NCBI GenBank assembly: GCA_035651755.1 | Contig: DASRFA010000050.1 | Coordinates: forward strand, 229,376-293,375 | DNA: 64,000 nt | Origin: DASRFA01 sp035651755 | GTDB taxonomy: Bacteria; Desulfobacterota; Binatia; UBA12015 | Direction of reading: 5' to 3' | Shown here: piece after piece, positions 14,619 through 22,965 of the stretch | How the letters are laid out: each line of letters begins with the position of its first letter | How positions within the stretch are numbered: the first letter of the stretch is position 1 | Translations under genes and position numbers: made by a program | Notes under the pieces: generated by a model | Database searches by the model: none | What the model was told of the DNA's origin: nothing | What the model saw: the letters and a program-made list of their open reading frames with translations, nothing else

Positions 14619-17195
14619 GTGAAGGCGCGCTGGCTCGCGGTCCCGGTGCTGCTGTGGCTCGCCTGGGGGTTCTGGGCGACCGCGCTCGATTCGCCGTGGC
14701 AGCTCATGTTCGAGTCGGGCGGCCAGTTCTTTTCGGGCGTCGCCCGCGTCCACGTCGCGAAGGGCCTCGCCTTCACGCGGGGGCACGACTGGATCTTCAA
14801 CGAGGACAACCCCTACGAGTGGAAGGGCTCGGAGCCGCTCGAGGCCCGTGCGTACGGCCACCACCCGCCCGCGCTCGGCCTCTCGCTCGCCGGCGTGTTC
14901 GCCGCGGTCGGGCAGAGCCGCGCCGCCGCGCGCGCCGCGACCATCGTCTCCCACCTCGCCTCGCTGCTGATCCTCCTGCTCGCGATCCCGCGCTGGACGC
15001 GCGATCGCCCGAGCGCCGCGATCTTCGCCGGCCTCGTCGTCGTGCTGGTCCCGATGTCCGGCTTCTTCGGGCGGAACGTGAGCCACGAGGCGTGGGTGAT
15101 GCCCTGGGTGCTGCTCGCGGTGGTCGCCTACGTGCGGCGGATCGAGCGCCGCGGCGACGGCACCCCGCGCGAGGACGCCGTCGTGTGCGCCTGCACCGCG
15201 ATCGCGTGCCTGTACGACTGGCCCGGGTTCTACCTGCCGCCGATCCTGTTCGCGTTCGAGATCTTCCGGCGCCGGCCGCTCTCGCGCCTGAACGTCTGGC
15301 TCGTCGCGACGACCGCGGCGTCCGCGGCGCTCGCGCTCGCGCACCTCGCGTGGGCGACGCCGGGCGGCCTCCAGCTGCTCGTGTCCGGCGCCCAGAAGCG
15401 CGTCGATCCCGCGGTTCTCGGCTTCACGTGGCGCGACTGGCTGCAGCGCGTCTTCGACTTCACCGACCAGACGTACACGCGGCCGGTGCTCCTCGCGGCG
15501 GGGGTCGCGGCCGCCGTGTGGCTCGGCCGGGCCGCCGTCCGGCGCCGCGCCGGCGGCCCGGCCGCGGCCTTCGCCGCGATCTGGCTCGGGTTCGCCGCGA
15601 TCCACATCGTGGCGTTCCCGGGCGGCTCGTGGGTCCACCCCTACTGGATGTTCTACTTGATGCCGGCGATGGCGGTCGCGGCCGGTAGCGCCGCCGCGGC
15701 GCTGTGGGACGCCCGGGTGCCGGGCATCCGCTGGCTGCTGCGCGCGGTGGTCGTCGCGTGGCTCGTCGACGTCGTCTGCGCCGCGCACGCGATCCTGGTC
15801 TGGTGGCTCGCGGTCGGAGCGCACCCGACCGGGAGTCCGTTCATCGAGTGGAGCGCGGGCGGGATTCCGCTCCTGGTCTGCGAATGCGCCGGCCAGAACG
15901 GATGGCTCTGGCCGATCCCGTGCGGCGCGCGCCTCGCAAGCTCGCTCGTCGCGGTCGCCGCGAGCGCGTGGCCGGTCGTCCTCGGCGCCGCGATCGCCGG
16001 AGCGCTCCTTCTCTGGCTCCATCGCGCCGGGCCGCGGACGGAGTGGCTGCGCGACCTCGTCGTGGCGGCCGCGCTTGCGGCGTTCCTCCTTCCGCTGACG
16101 CCGCCCGACACCTTCTACGACGCCGCGCTTCGCCTCGCGCGGGCGCTCGTCGGCGGCGAGAGCTCGTTCGCCGAGCGGGTGACGTGGCTCGAGATGTTCC
16201 AGTACGGGGGGCGGTTCTACACGCCGTACCCGCCGATGACGTCGATGGTGATGATGCCGTGGGTCGTTCTGACGGGCGGCCACGGCAGCCAGCCGCTCTT
16301 CAACTCGCTGCTGATCCTCGGCTCCGGCATGCTGCTGCACCGGCTCATGCGCGAGCTGGAGGGCGTCCGTCAGCTCGCGGCCCTCGCGGTGCTCGCGTAC
16401 GTCGCCGGAACGCCGCTCGTCTACTCGGCCGCGATCGGGAACGTCTGGCTCCTCATGCACAGCGAGGGGAACTTCTTCCTCCTCCTCGCGCTCTGGCTCG
16501 GGTTCGCGCGGCGCGCGGACGCGTGGGCGGGCTTCTTCCTGATGGTCGCCTCCCAGTGCCGCTACGCCGTGCTCCTCGCCGGCATCGCGTTCGCGCTTCG
16601 CTTCTGGTCGGACGCGCCGCGAGGCGCCGAGCGCTGGCGCACGCTCGTGCGGCGCGGCCTCCGCTTCGGGCTCGCCATGGTGCCGCCGCTCGCGGCGGCG
16701 CTCGTCTTCCAGTGGCTCGCGTTCGGCGACCCGCTGCAGACCGCGTACACGCTGAGCTGGCACGAGTGGGGCCCGCACGGGCCCGACTTCGCGCCGGAGT
16801 ACTTCCGCCGGAACCTCGCGCTCTACCTCTTCGCGCGCCCCGACGTTCTTCCGGCGTTCCCGTTCCTCCGCTTCGACATGTCCGGCCAGTCGATCTTCTG
16901 GATGAGCCCGTTCTTCCTCGGCGTGTGGCTTCCGCGCTGGCGCTTCGCCTGGGTGAGGCAGCTCCTCCCGGCGGCGGCGGCGATGTTCGTCTTCTACTGC
17001 TTCTACTGGTGGAGCGGGTACGCGCAGTACGGGACGCGCTACATGCAGGACCTCTATCCGCTGCTCGTCCCGCTCGCGTTCGCGGCGTTCACGCGACCTT
17101 CGCCGGGATGGCGGCGCGCGCTCGGCTGGCTCGTCGCCGCGGCGGTTGCGATCAACCTCTACGGCGCCTACGTGATGCTGCGCGTCCAGCATTAG
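14619..17195 (+). CDS. Large GT-C-like membrane protein with two similar halves
   Basis: An 858-residue protein with about 20 or more hydrophobic segments. The N-terminal half has a long extracytoplasmic loop, then GHHPPALGLSLAG (from residue 80); the second half (from about 490) has a matching loop, GGRFYTPYPPMTSMVMMPW. Both HPP/YPP segments after the first helix resemble the motif of GT-C (PMT/ArnT-like, DUF-type) glycosyltransferases, so the protein looks like two GT-C-like halves in tandem. No canonical acidic DE pair is obvious, so enzymatic activity is uncertain. GTG 14619 is chosen: it follows GAGG and is the first start after the upstream stop. Confidence 0.75.
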   Translation: MKARWLAVPVLLWLAWGFWATALDSPWQLMFESGGQFFSGVARVHVAKGLAFTRGHDWIFNEDNPYEWKGSEPLEARAYGHHPPALGLSLAGVFAAVGQSRAAARAATIVSHLASLLILLLAIPRWTRDRPSAAIFAGLVVVLVPMSGFFGRNVSHEAWVMPWVLLAVVAYVRRIERRGDGTPREDAVVCACTAIACLYDWPGFYLPPILFAFEIFRRRPLSRLNVWLVATTAASAALALAHLAWATPGGLQLLVSGAQKRVDPAVLGFTWRDWLQRVFDFTDQTYTRPVLLAAGVAAAVWLGRAAVRRRAGGPAAAFAAIWLGFAAIHIVAFPGGSWVHPYWMFYLMPAMAVAAGSAAAALWDARVPGIRWLLRAVVVAWLVDVVCAAHAILVWWLAVGAHPTGSPFIEWSAGGIPLLVCECAGQNGWLWPIPCGARLASSLVAVAASAWPVVLGAAIAGALLLWLHRAGPRTEWLRDLVVAAALAAFLLPLTPPDTFYDAALRLARALVGGESSFAERVTWLEMFQYGGRFYTPYPPMTSMVMMPWVVLTGGHGSQPLFNSLLILGSGMLLHRLMRELEGVRQLAALAVLAYVAGTPLVYSAAIGNVWLLMHSEGNFFLLLALWLGFARRADAWAGFFLMVASQCRYAVLLAGIAFALRFWSDAPRGAERWRTLVRRGLRFGLAMVPPLAAALVFQWLAFGDPLQTAYTLSWHEWGPHGPDFAPEYFRRNLALYLFARPDVLPAFPFLRFDMSGQSIFWMSPFFLGVWLPRWRFAWVRQLLPAAAAMFVFYCFYWWSGYAQYGTRYMQDLYPLLVPLAFAAFTRPSPGWRRALGWLVAAAVAINLYGAYVMLRVQH

Positions 17196-17243
17196 GCCGC
17201 CAGCGCTCTCATTCCGACGCCTTTCCTGGTCGCGCGACTCGAA

Positions 17244-18431
17244 ATGCGCTTCGAACGGATCGACCAGCTCCGCGGCTTCGCCGCCCTCGCGGTCGTGGTC
17301 TGTCACTTCGCGGTCTCCGCCTACAAGGGCGCGCCGAACGCGGGAGAGCCGTTCCTCCCCGGCCTCGGTCTCGTGCTCGGATTCGGCTACCTCGGGGTGC
17401 CGCTCTTCTTCGTCATCAGCGGCTTCTGCATCCACTTCCCGAACGCGCGCGCGCTCGCGGCCGCCGGGCGGGTCGAGCCCGCGTGGGGCCCGTTCTTCCG
17501 CCGTCGCTTCTGGCGTCTCTATCCGCCGTACGTGGCCGCGATCGCGCTCGCCGTCGTGCTCGCCCTGGTCGCGACCGGAACGCTGCCCGTGTCCTGGCCC
17601 GCGGTCGTGTGCCAGGCGCTGCTTCTGCACACGTTGCACCCCGCGACGTTCGACGGCGTCAATCCACCGGCCTGGACGCTCGGGGTCGAAGCGCAGCTCT
17701 ACCTCGCCTATCCGGTCGTCCTGTGGCTGATCGTGCGCCGGCGCGCGTGGCGCGCGCTGGCGGTCGCGCTCGCCGTCACGATGGCGTATCGCCTGTTTCT
17801 CAACTTCGACCCGATGCCGGCGCCCTTCGGCGGCGTCGCGTGGGAGTTCGTGCCGGCGCGCTGGTTCGAGTGGGTGCTGGGCGCGGTCGTCGCCGAATGG
17901 GTCGCGGGAAACGCTCCGATGCCCGCGATCGCGCGCCGCTGGTGGGCCGCGGCGATCGTCCTCGCGGCCGCGATCTCGATCGAGTGGCACACCTGGCACT
18001 ACGGGCTCTACGCGATCAAGGAGCCGCTCTACGGCATCGCCTTCGCGCTCGTCCTCGTCGTCGCGCTCGATCGCGCGCGCCGGGCCGGCGGAGCCGATCG
18101 CGTCGCGAGCACGCGCATCGGCCGCTACCTCGCGGGCGTCGGCATCTGGTCGTACAGCCTCTACCTCGTCCACCGGCCGATCCAGCTCGCGTTCGAGCCG
18201 CTCGTGCGGCGGGTCGCGACCTGGCCGGTCGTCATCGAGAGCGGGTTTCCGTCGAGCCTCGTCCTGATGGCCGCGACGACGCCGGTCGTCCTCTGGGCGG
18301 CGCGGCTCTTCCATCGCCGGGTCGAGGCGCCGTGCATCGCGGTCGCGCAGCGCGCCGGCCGACCGCGCACGCGCGTCGCGACCGACGTCGCGGGCTCGAC
18401 CGGCAGCCTCGCGACCGGGACCGGCGAGTAG
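17244..18431 (+). CDS. Acyltransferase 3 family membrane protein (OafA/YrhL type)
   Basis: A 395-residue integral membrane acyltransferase with about 10 helices. The N-terminus RIDQLRGFAALAVVVCHF carries the conserved Arg and His of the family, followed by FFVISGFCI and FFRRRFWRLYPPY; YSLYLVHRP lies near the C-terminus. Such enzymes O-acylate surface polysaccharides or lipids. Placed 48 bases after the GT-C-like gene in the same direction, it may act on the same glycoconjugate; this is inference. The last ~25 residues are a hydrophilic tail. Confidence 0.88.
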   Translation: MRFERIDQLRGFAALAVVVCHFAVSAYKGAPNAGEPFLPGLGLVLGFGYLGVPLFFVISGFCIHFPNARALAAAGRVEPAWGPFFRRRFWRLYPPYVAAIALAVVLALVATGTLPVSWPAVVCQALLLHTLHPATFDGVNPPAWTLGVEAQLYLAYPVVLWLIVRRRAWRALAVALAVTMAYRLFLNFDPMPAPFGGVAWEFVPARWFEWVLGAVVAEWVAGNAPMPAIARRWWAAAIVLAAAISIEWHTWHYGLYAIKEPLYGIAFALVLVVALDRARRAGGADRVASTRIGRYLAGVGIWSYSLYLVHRPIQLAFEPLVRRVATWPVVIESGFPSSLVLMAATTPVVLWAARLFHRRVEAPCIAVAQRAGRPRTRVATDVAGSTGSLATGTGE

Positions 18432-18446
18432 CGGCCGCCGAGGTCT

Positions 18447-19337
18447 CTACCCGGTCCCAGCCGCATTCGCGGCGAGGTGCGCGAGGACCAGCTCGTTCAC
18501 GCGCGCCGGCGCCTCGTCGGTCACGAAGTGGCCGACGCCGGGCAGGACCTCGAAGCGGTACGGCGCGCGGACGAAGTCGCGCGTGGCGTGCGCCGCCGTC
18601 GGGCCGACGGTGCGATCGGCGTCGCCCCAGACGTAGAGCGTCGGCACCGCGACCGCGCCGACCTCGACGCTCGCGAGCGTTCCGGCAGCGCGATACCACG
18701 CGAGCGCCGCCTCGAGCGCGGCCGGCTCGCCGAGCACCGTCAAGTACCCCGCGAGCGCGGCCTCGGGGACTCCCTGCTCGGCGAGGGCCGCGCGCAGACG
18801 GCGTGCGCCGTCGGCGAGGAGGAGGCCTGCGGTCGCCGGATCGTGGAACGCGCGATGGTGCGCCGAGCGCTGCTGCTGTCCGTCGACGTCGGATGCGTAC
18901 GCGCGGCGGAACGCCTCGGGGTGCGGCCGCGAAAGAACGGTCAGCGATGCGATACGCTCGGGGTGGCGATGCGCGACGACCCACGCGATCTGCCCGCCCC
19001 AGTCGTGCCCGACGAGGTGGAAGGTCGATGCGCGCTGCGGCGCGGCCGCGTCGGCGAGGTCCAGGACGTCGCGCGCGATGCGGTCGACCGCGTAGGCCGC
19101 GAGGCCGGCCGCCGGATCCGGACGCACGCCCGGCGAGTAGCCGCGCTGGTCGGGCGCGATCGCGCGGTAGCCGGCGCGCGCGAGGGCGGGAAGCTGGTCC
19201 CGCCAGGCGTGGCGCGATTGCGGAAAGCCGTGGAGCAGGAGCACGAGCGGGCCGGCGGGCGGTCCGGCGACGTCCGCGGTGAACCGCCCTTCGGCCGTCG
19301 TGATCGTTTCGGTCGCGACCCGGTCGCTGCCGCTCAT
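18447..19337 (-). CDS. Alpha/beta hydrolase, epoxide-hydrolase-like
   Basis: A 296-residue alpha/beta-hydrolase. The oxyanion motif HGFPQS is at about 36-41 and the nucleophile elbow is GHDWGGQ, with Asp instead of Ser, as in soluble epoxide hydrolases and haloalkane dehalogenases. A C-terminal GVGHFVTDE supplies the His, and VWGDADRTV the likely acid. Epoxide ring opening is the best guess. It is convergent with the acyltransferase (15-base gap) and 22 bases downstream of the AAA regulator on the same strand, which it may follow in one transcript. Confidence 0.85.
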   Translation of the reverse strand: MSGSDRVATETITTAEGRFTADVAGPPAGPLVLLLHGFPQSRHAWRDQLPALARAGYRAIAPDQRGYSPGVRPDPAAGLAAYAVDRIARDVLDLADAAAPQRASTFHLVGHDWGGQIAWVVAHRHPERIASLTVLSRPHPEAFRRAYASDVDGQQQRSAHHRAFHDPATAGLLLADGARRLRAALAEQGVPEAALAGYLTVLGEPAALEAALAWYRAAGTLASVEVGAVAVPTLYVWGDADRTVGPTAAHATRDFVRAPYRFEVLPGVGHFVTDEAPARVNELVLAHLAANAAGTG

Positions 19338-19359
19338 GCGTCACCCGGTCATTCGCCGC

Positions 19360-22300
19360 TCAGAAAGTCCAGTGAACGGGGACGGCCGGGTCCGGCCGAT
19401 AGACGCAGAACGTCCCGGTCTTGATGCACGCCGCGAGGTGGTGGCCGAGCGAGGGATTGGACTCCGCGATCTTCCGGATCGCCGACTTGACGGACTTCGT
19501 CACGTTGACGCGCGACCGCTCGACGGCCGATCCGGCGCGCCGCGAGCGGCCCCCGAGCCCGGTCGCGCCCGTGAGCTCGGCCGCGAGCTCCGCCATCTCG
19601 CGCTCCGCCGCCGCGGCCCGCTCCGCGTTCCCGGCCGCGGCCGCCTCGTCCAGGACCTCGCGCAGCTCGGCGATCCGTCGGCGATAGGCGCTCCGCGCCG
19701 CGCCGTCGACCACCGGGCCCGCGTCGCCCGGCCGTCGCGCGCGCAGACCGGGCTCGCGCGCGTCCGCGTCGCGCGCGTCCGCGTCGGTCGCGTCGGCGGC
19801 CGCAGCGAGGAGGTAGAGCGTGTGCACCTCCTCGCCCGGGCGCGAAAGCAGCGTCGCGACGTAGCGGAGGCCCGTGGAATCGCGAAGTCGCGACACCTCG
19901 CCGCGGAACTCGATCCGCCAGACCTTCGCGTCCCGCCGGAAGCCGCCCGCGATCGGCGCGGGCGGGGCGCCGGAGGGCGCAGGTAGCAGCGTGATCGAGC
20001 GCGTGCGCGACCCGTTGCCGCCGCCTGCGGCGGCGGGAGCGCGGTCGCTCCTCCTGGTCGCGAAGAGGCCGTTCGCGAGGCGGTCCGCGCTCTCCAGGAC
20101 TCCGGCCATCCCGAGCTCCTGCGCGAGGCGGGTGGCGCCGTCGACGAGCTGGCTAGCGCGTGTCCATTCGCGCGCGTCGCCGCAGGCGACGAGCGTGCGC
20201 GCGGTGGCGAGCCGGGCGAGCGCGGCGAACGGGCGTGCCTGCATGCGCTCGCTCGCCGCGAGCGCGACGTCGAAGTGGCCGAGCGCGTCGTCGAAGCGCC
20301 CCGTCGCGTGCGCCAGGAGCCCGAGGTAGAGGTCGGCGGGACCGAGGAACGCGATCACGCCGAGGTTCATGCCGGCGCGCGGCGCGACCAGCTCGTAGAG
20401 CCGCGCGGCCGGCGCCGCGTCGCCGATGATCGCGATCGCCGTGGAGAGGTACGCGACGCTGAACGGCCAGCCCTCGTCGAGATCGAGGCTCGCGAAGTCG
20501 CCGCGCGCGACCGCGTCCACCTCACGCCGCGCTTCCGCGAACCGTCCCGCCTCCGCGTGCACGAGCGCGAGAGCCGCCCGGTAGACCGACACGCCGGGGT
20601 GGTCCTCGGCCGCCTTGCGGGCGGCTTCCTCGAGCTCGGAGAGGCGGCCCTGGAGCCAGCGCAGCGAGAAGAGCTGCCCGCCGAAGGTCTCGATCGCGGA
20701 CCCGGAGCGCGCTCGTCGGCCGATCTCGAACGCCTCGGCGGCGAGCCGCTCGCCTTCGTCGAAGCGCCCGGCCATCGCGGCTCGGAGCGCGCGGAACACG
20801 GCCGCGAGCCACGGCGCGCCCGAGTGGCGCGTCCGGCCGGCGAGGTCCGCGATCGCGGCGATCTCGCGATCGGCGCGGTCGAGATCGCCGACCTCGAGCA
20901 GCGCGAGGAAGCGCCATTGCCGGCCGTAGACCGTGAGCTCCGGGCTTCCCATCTCCTCGCTGAGGCGCGTGATCTCGTCGGCCGCGGCGAGCCTTTCCGC
21001 CGGCGGCTTCGTCCCCCACGTCGAGCTGTGGGCGACGGAGAGCGCGAGCGCGAGCGCCGCGCGATCGCCGACCCGCCTCGCCATCGCGACGCACTCGCGG
21101 CAGAGCGCGGCGCGCCGCTTCGAGTCGCCGTCGAAGAAGCACTGCCACGCGAGCCGGGCGAGGAGCGTCGCGCGCAGCGCGCTGTCGTCCTTCGGGAGCG
21201 CGTCGAGCGCTTCCTCGAGGAGCCCGGCGGCGAGCTTGCCGAACCGCCGGTCGTCGATCCAGCCGGCGCCGACCTCGAGGACCGCGCGCGCGAAGCGCTC
21301 GGGGTTGCGGAGCCGGCGCGCGAGGTCGATCGCGAGCCGGCAGGTGGCGACCGCGTCGTCGAGCCTTCCCGCCTTCGCCTGCGCCGCGGAGAGCGCGACC
21401 AGGACCTCGTAGCGTCGCGTCTCGTCGGCCGACCGCAGCCTGTCGAGGACCCGGAGCGCGCTCTCGAAGTGACCGGCGGCGTCCTCCCACGCGAACGAGG
21501 AGAACGCCCGGCGACCCGCTCGCGTCGCCCATTCGACGGCGCGCTCGTCGCGCGCCCGCGGTGCCGCCTGCAGGAAGTGGTGGGCGAGCTCGGCGGCGTG
21601 CTCCTCCGCGCTCTCTCCCCAGGCGGCCTCGAGCACGTCGCCGATCTCCCGATGGAGCCGGGTGCGCGTCGCCGCCGACAGCTCGTCGTAGAGCGTCTCG
21701 CGGACGAGCGCGTGCGCGAAGCGGTGTCGGCCCGCGATCGCCGGGTCCTCGGCGATCAGCTCCACCTCGACGGCGGCCGCGAGCGTCTCGAGCAGCTCGT
21801 CGCGCCCGAGGCGGCACGCCTTCTCGAGCGGCACGAGGTCGAAGTCGCGACCGATGACGGCGGCGATCGCGAGCACGCGTCGCGCGCCGTCGCCGAGGAG
21901 CTCGAGGCGGCGGTGGATCGCGCCCCGCACCCCTTCCGGGATGCCGAGGCTCGCGGACGGCGCGGCTCCGTGGAGCCGTCCCTCGGCGACGAGCAGGCGC
22001 ACGACCTCGGCGACGAAGAACGGGTTGCCGCCGGTCGTCCGGTGGATCGACGCCACCAGATCCGGCGCCGGCGCGCCGCCGGCGGTCTCGCGGACGAGGG
22101 TCGCGACGTCGCGCTCCGCGAGGCCGGCGAGGGGTAGGGTCGTCCCCTCGCGCGCGAGGTCGGCGAGCGTCCGCGCGACCGCCGGATCGCGGCGCGCCTC
22201 GACCGGCCGGAAGCCGCCGAGCACGAGGATGCTCGCATCGCGGAGCTCGCGCGCGAGGAACGCGAGCAGCAGAAGCGACGGCCCGTCCGCGTCGTGCAGG

Positions 22301-22767
22301 TCGTCGACGAGCAGCACCAGCGGCTCGCGGCGCGCGGCGCGCTTCAGGAAGGCGGTGGTCGAGTCGAAGAGCCAGAAGCGCTCGTCCTCCGAGAGCGGGA
22401 GCGCGGCCGGCGCGGCGACCCGCGGCACGGCGTCCGGCAGGTCGCCCGCGAGCTGCGCGACGCCGGCGGCATCGGCCCCGATCTCCCTTCCGACCGCTTC
22501 CGCCGGGCGGTCGGCGAGGTAGCTCCGGAGGATCTGCGTCCACGGCCAGTAGGCCGGCGCGCCGCCGCCCTCCCAGCAGCGGCCGCGCAGCACGCGGGCG
22601 CCGCGGGCGGCCGCGAGCCGCGCGAGCTCGTCGCCGAGGCGGGTCTTCCCGATGCCGGGCTCGCCGACCGCGAGGAAGAGGCGCCCGTGCCCCGCGGCCG
22701 CGTCGTCGAGGCCGCGGCGCAGCTCCGCGACCTCGCGGTCGCGACCGACGAACGTCGACCCGTCCAT
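19360..22767 (-). CDS. AAA ATPase/TPR signalling protein with C-terminal helical domain
   Basis: A 1135-residue STAND-type protein. FVGRDREV opens an AAA_16 module with P-loop GEPGIGKT (35-42) and Walker B LVLLVDDLHDAD near 150. Residues about 390-870 are alpha-helical repeats of TPR type. After a low-complexity linker come FRRDAKVWRIEF and STGLRYVATLLSRPGEEVH, then a domain ending in RVNVTKSVKSAIRKIAE and TGTFCVYRPDPAVPVHW, a tail known from bacterial AAA/adenylate-cyclase-like regulators. It lacks the LuxR helix-turn-helix often found at the end of this class. A cytoplasmic signal integrator is likely. ATG 22767 precedes FVGRD; the ~1600 codons open upstream are antisense shadow. Confidence 0.82.
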   Translation of the reverse strand: MDGSTFVGRDREVAELRRGLDDAAAGHGRLFLAVGEPGIGKTRLGDELARLAAARGARVLRGRCWEGGGAPAYWPWTQILRSYLADRPAEAVGREIGADAAGVAQLAGDLPDAVPRVAAPAALPLSEDERFWLFDSTTAFLKRAARREPLVLLVDDLHDADGPSLLLLAFLARELRDASILVLGGFRPVEARRDPAVARTLADLAREGTTLPLAGLAERDVATLVRETAGGAPAPDLVASIHRTTGGNPFFVAEVVRLLVAEGRLHGAAPSASLGIPEGVRGAIHRRLELLGDGARRVLAIAAVIGRDFDLVPLEKACRLGRDELLETLAAAVEVELIAEDPAIAGRHRFAHALVRETLYDELSAATRTRLHREIGDVLEAAWGESAEEHAAELAHHFLQAAPRARDERAVEWATRAGRRAFSSFAWEDAAGHFESALRVLDRLRSADETRRYEVLVALSAAQAKAGRLDDAVATCRLAIDLARRLRNPERFARAVLEVGAGWIDDRRFGKLAAGLLEEALDALPKDDSALRATLLARLAWQCFFDGDSKRRAALCRECVAMARRVGDRAALALALSVAHSSTWGTKPPAERLAAADEITRLSEEMGSPELTVYGRQWRFLALLEVGDLDRADREIAAIADLAGRTRHSGAPWLAAVFRALRAAMAGRFDEGERLAAEAFEIGRRARSGSAIETFGGQLFSLRWLQGRLSELEEAARKAAEDHPGVSVYRAALALVHAEAGRFAEARREVDAVARGDFASLDLDEGWPFSVAYLSTAIAIIGDAAPAARLYELVAPRAGMNLGVIAFLGPADLYLGLLAHATGRFDDALGHFDVALAASERMQARPFAALARLATARTLVACGDAREWTRASQLVDGATRLAQELGMAGVLESADRLANGLFATRRSDRAPAAAGGGNGSRTRSITLLPAPSGAPPAPIAGGFRRDAKVWRIEFRGEVSRLRDSTGLRYVATLLSRPGEEVHTLYLLAAAADATDADARDADAREPGLRARRPGDAGPVVDGAARSAYRRRIAELREVLDEAAAAGNAERAAAAEREMAELAAELTGATGLGGRSRRAGSAVERSRVNVTKSVKSAIRKIAESNPSLGHHLAACIKTGTFCVYRPDPAVPVHWTF
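19756..19785. repeat. Exact 15-bp tandem repeat inside the AAA gene
   Basis: GCGCGCGTCCGCGTC is present twice head to tail (19756-19770, 19771-19785). On the minus strand it encodes the Asp/Ala/Arg-rich linker before the C-terminal domain. Slippage here would change the linker by five residues without shifting frame. Confidence 0.6.
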
Positions 22768-22919
22768 CCCGAGCGGCTCCGGGGCGCATTTTTCGACGGC
22801 GTGCCGACCTCGCGCAACGGTCCGGCTGCCACATCGTGGCCGGTTTCGTTCACGCCTTCTGGGGAAAGCGGGCTCTCGGCATCCTGCCGAACGCCATCGA
22901 GGTCGCCCGGCGCCGCGCT

Positions 22920-22933
22920 GCGTTGCGCAACGC
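22920..22933. promoter_or_regulatory. 14-bp perfect palindrome in a divergent promoter region
   Basis: GCGTTGCGCAACGC is its own reverse complement. It lies in the 198-base space between the divergent AAA regulator (22767) and secreted-protein gene (22966), 33 bases before the latter. Half of it, GCGCAACG, recurs at 22812-22819. A second inverted repeat, GCCAC/GTGGC, is at 22828-22840. These are candidate operator sites controlling one or both genes. Confidence 0.45.
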
Positions 22934-22965
22934 TTCGCGGTTCGGGCGGTGCGGAGGCATTCCTC

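Noticed and set aside
13476..18314. Minus-strand open frame of 1612 codons
   Set aside because: It is antisense to the dynamin-like, GT-C-like and acyltransferase genes, all with clear motifs. Its product is almost only Arg, Glu, Asp, Ala, Gly and His, the usual shadow of GC-rich coding DNA.
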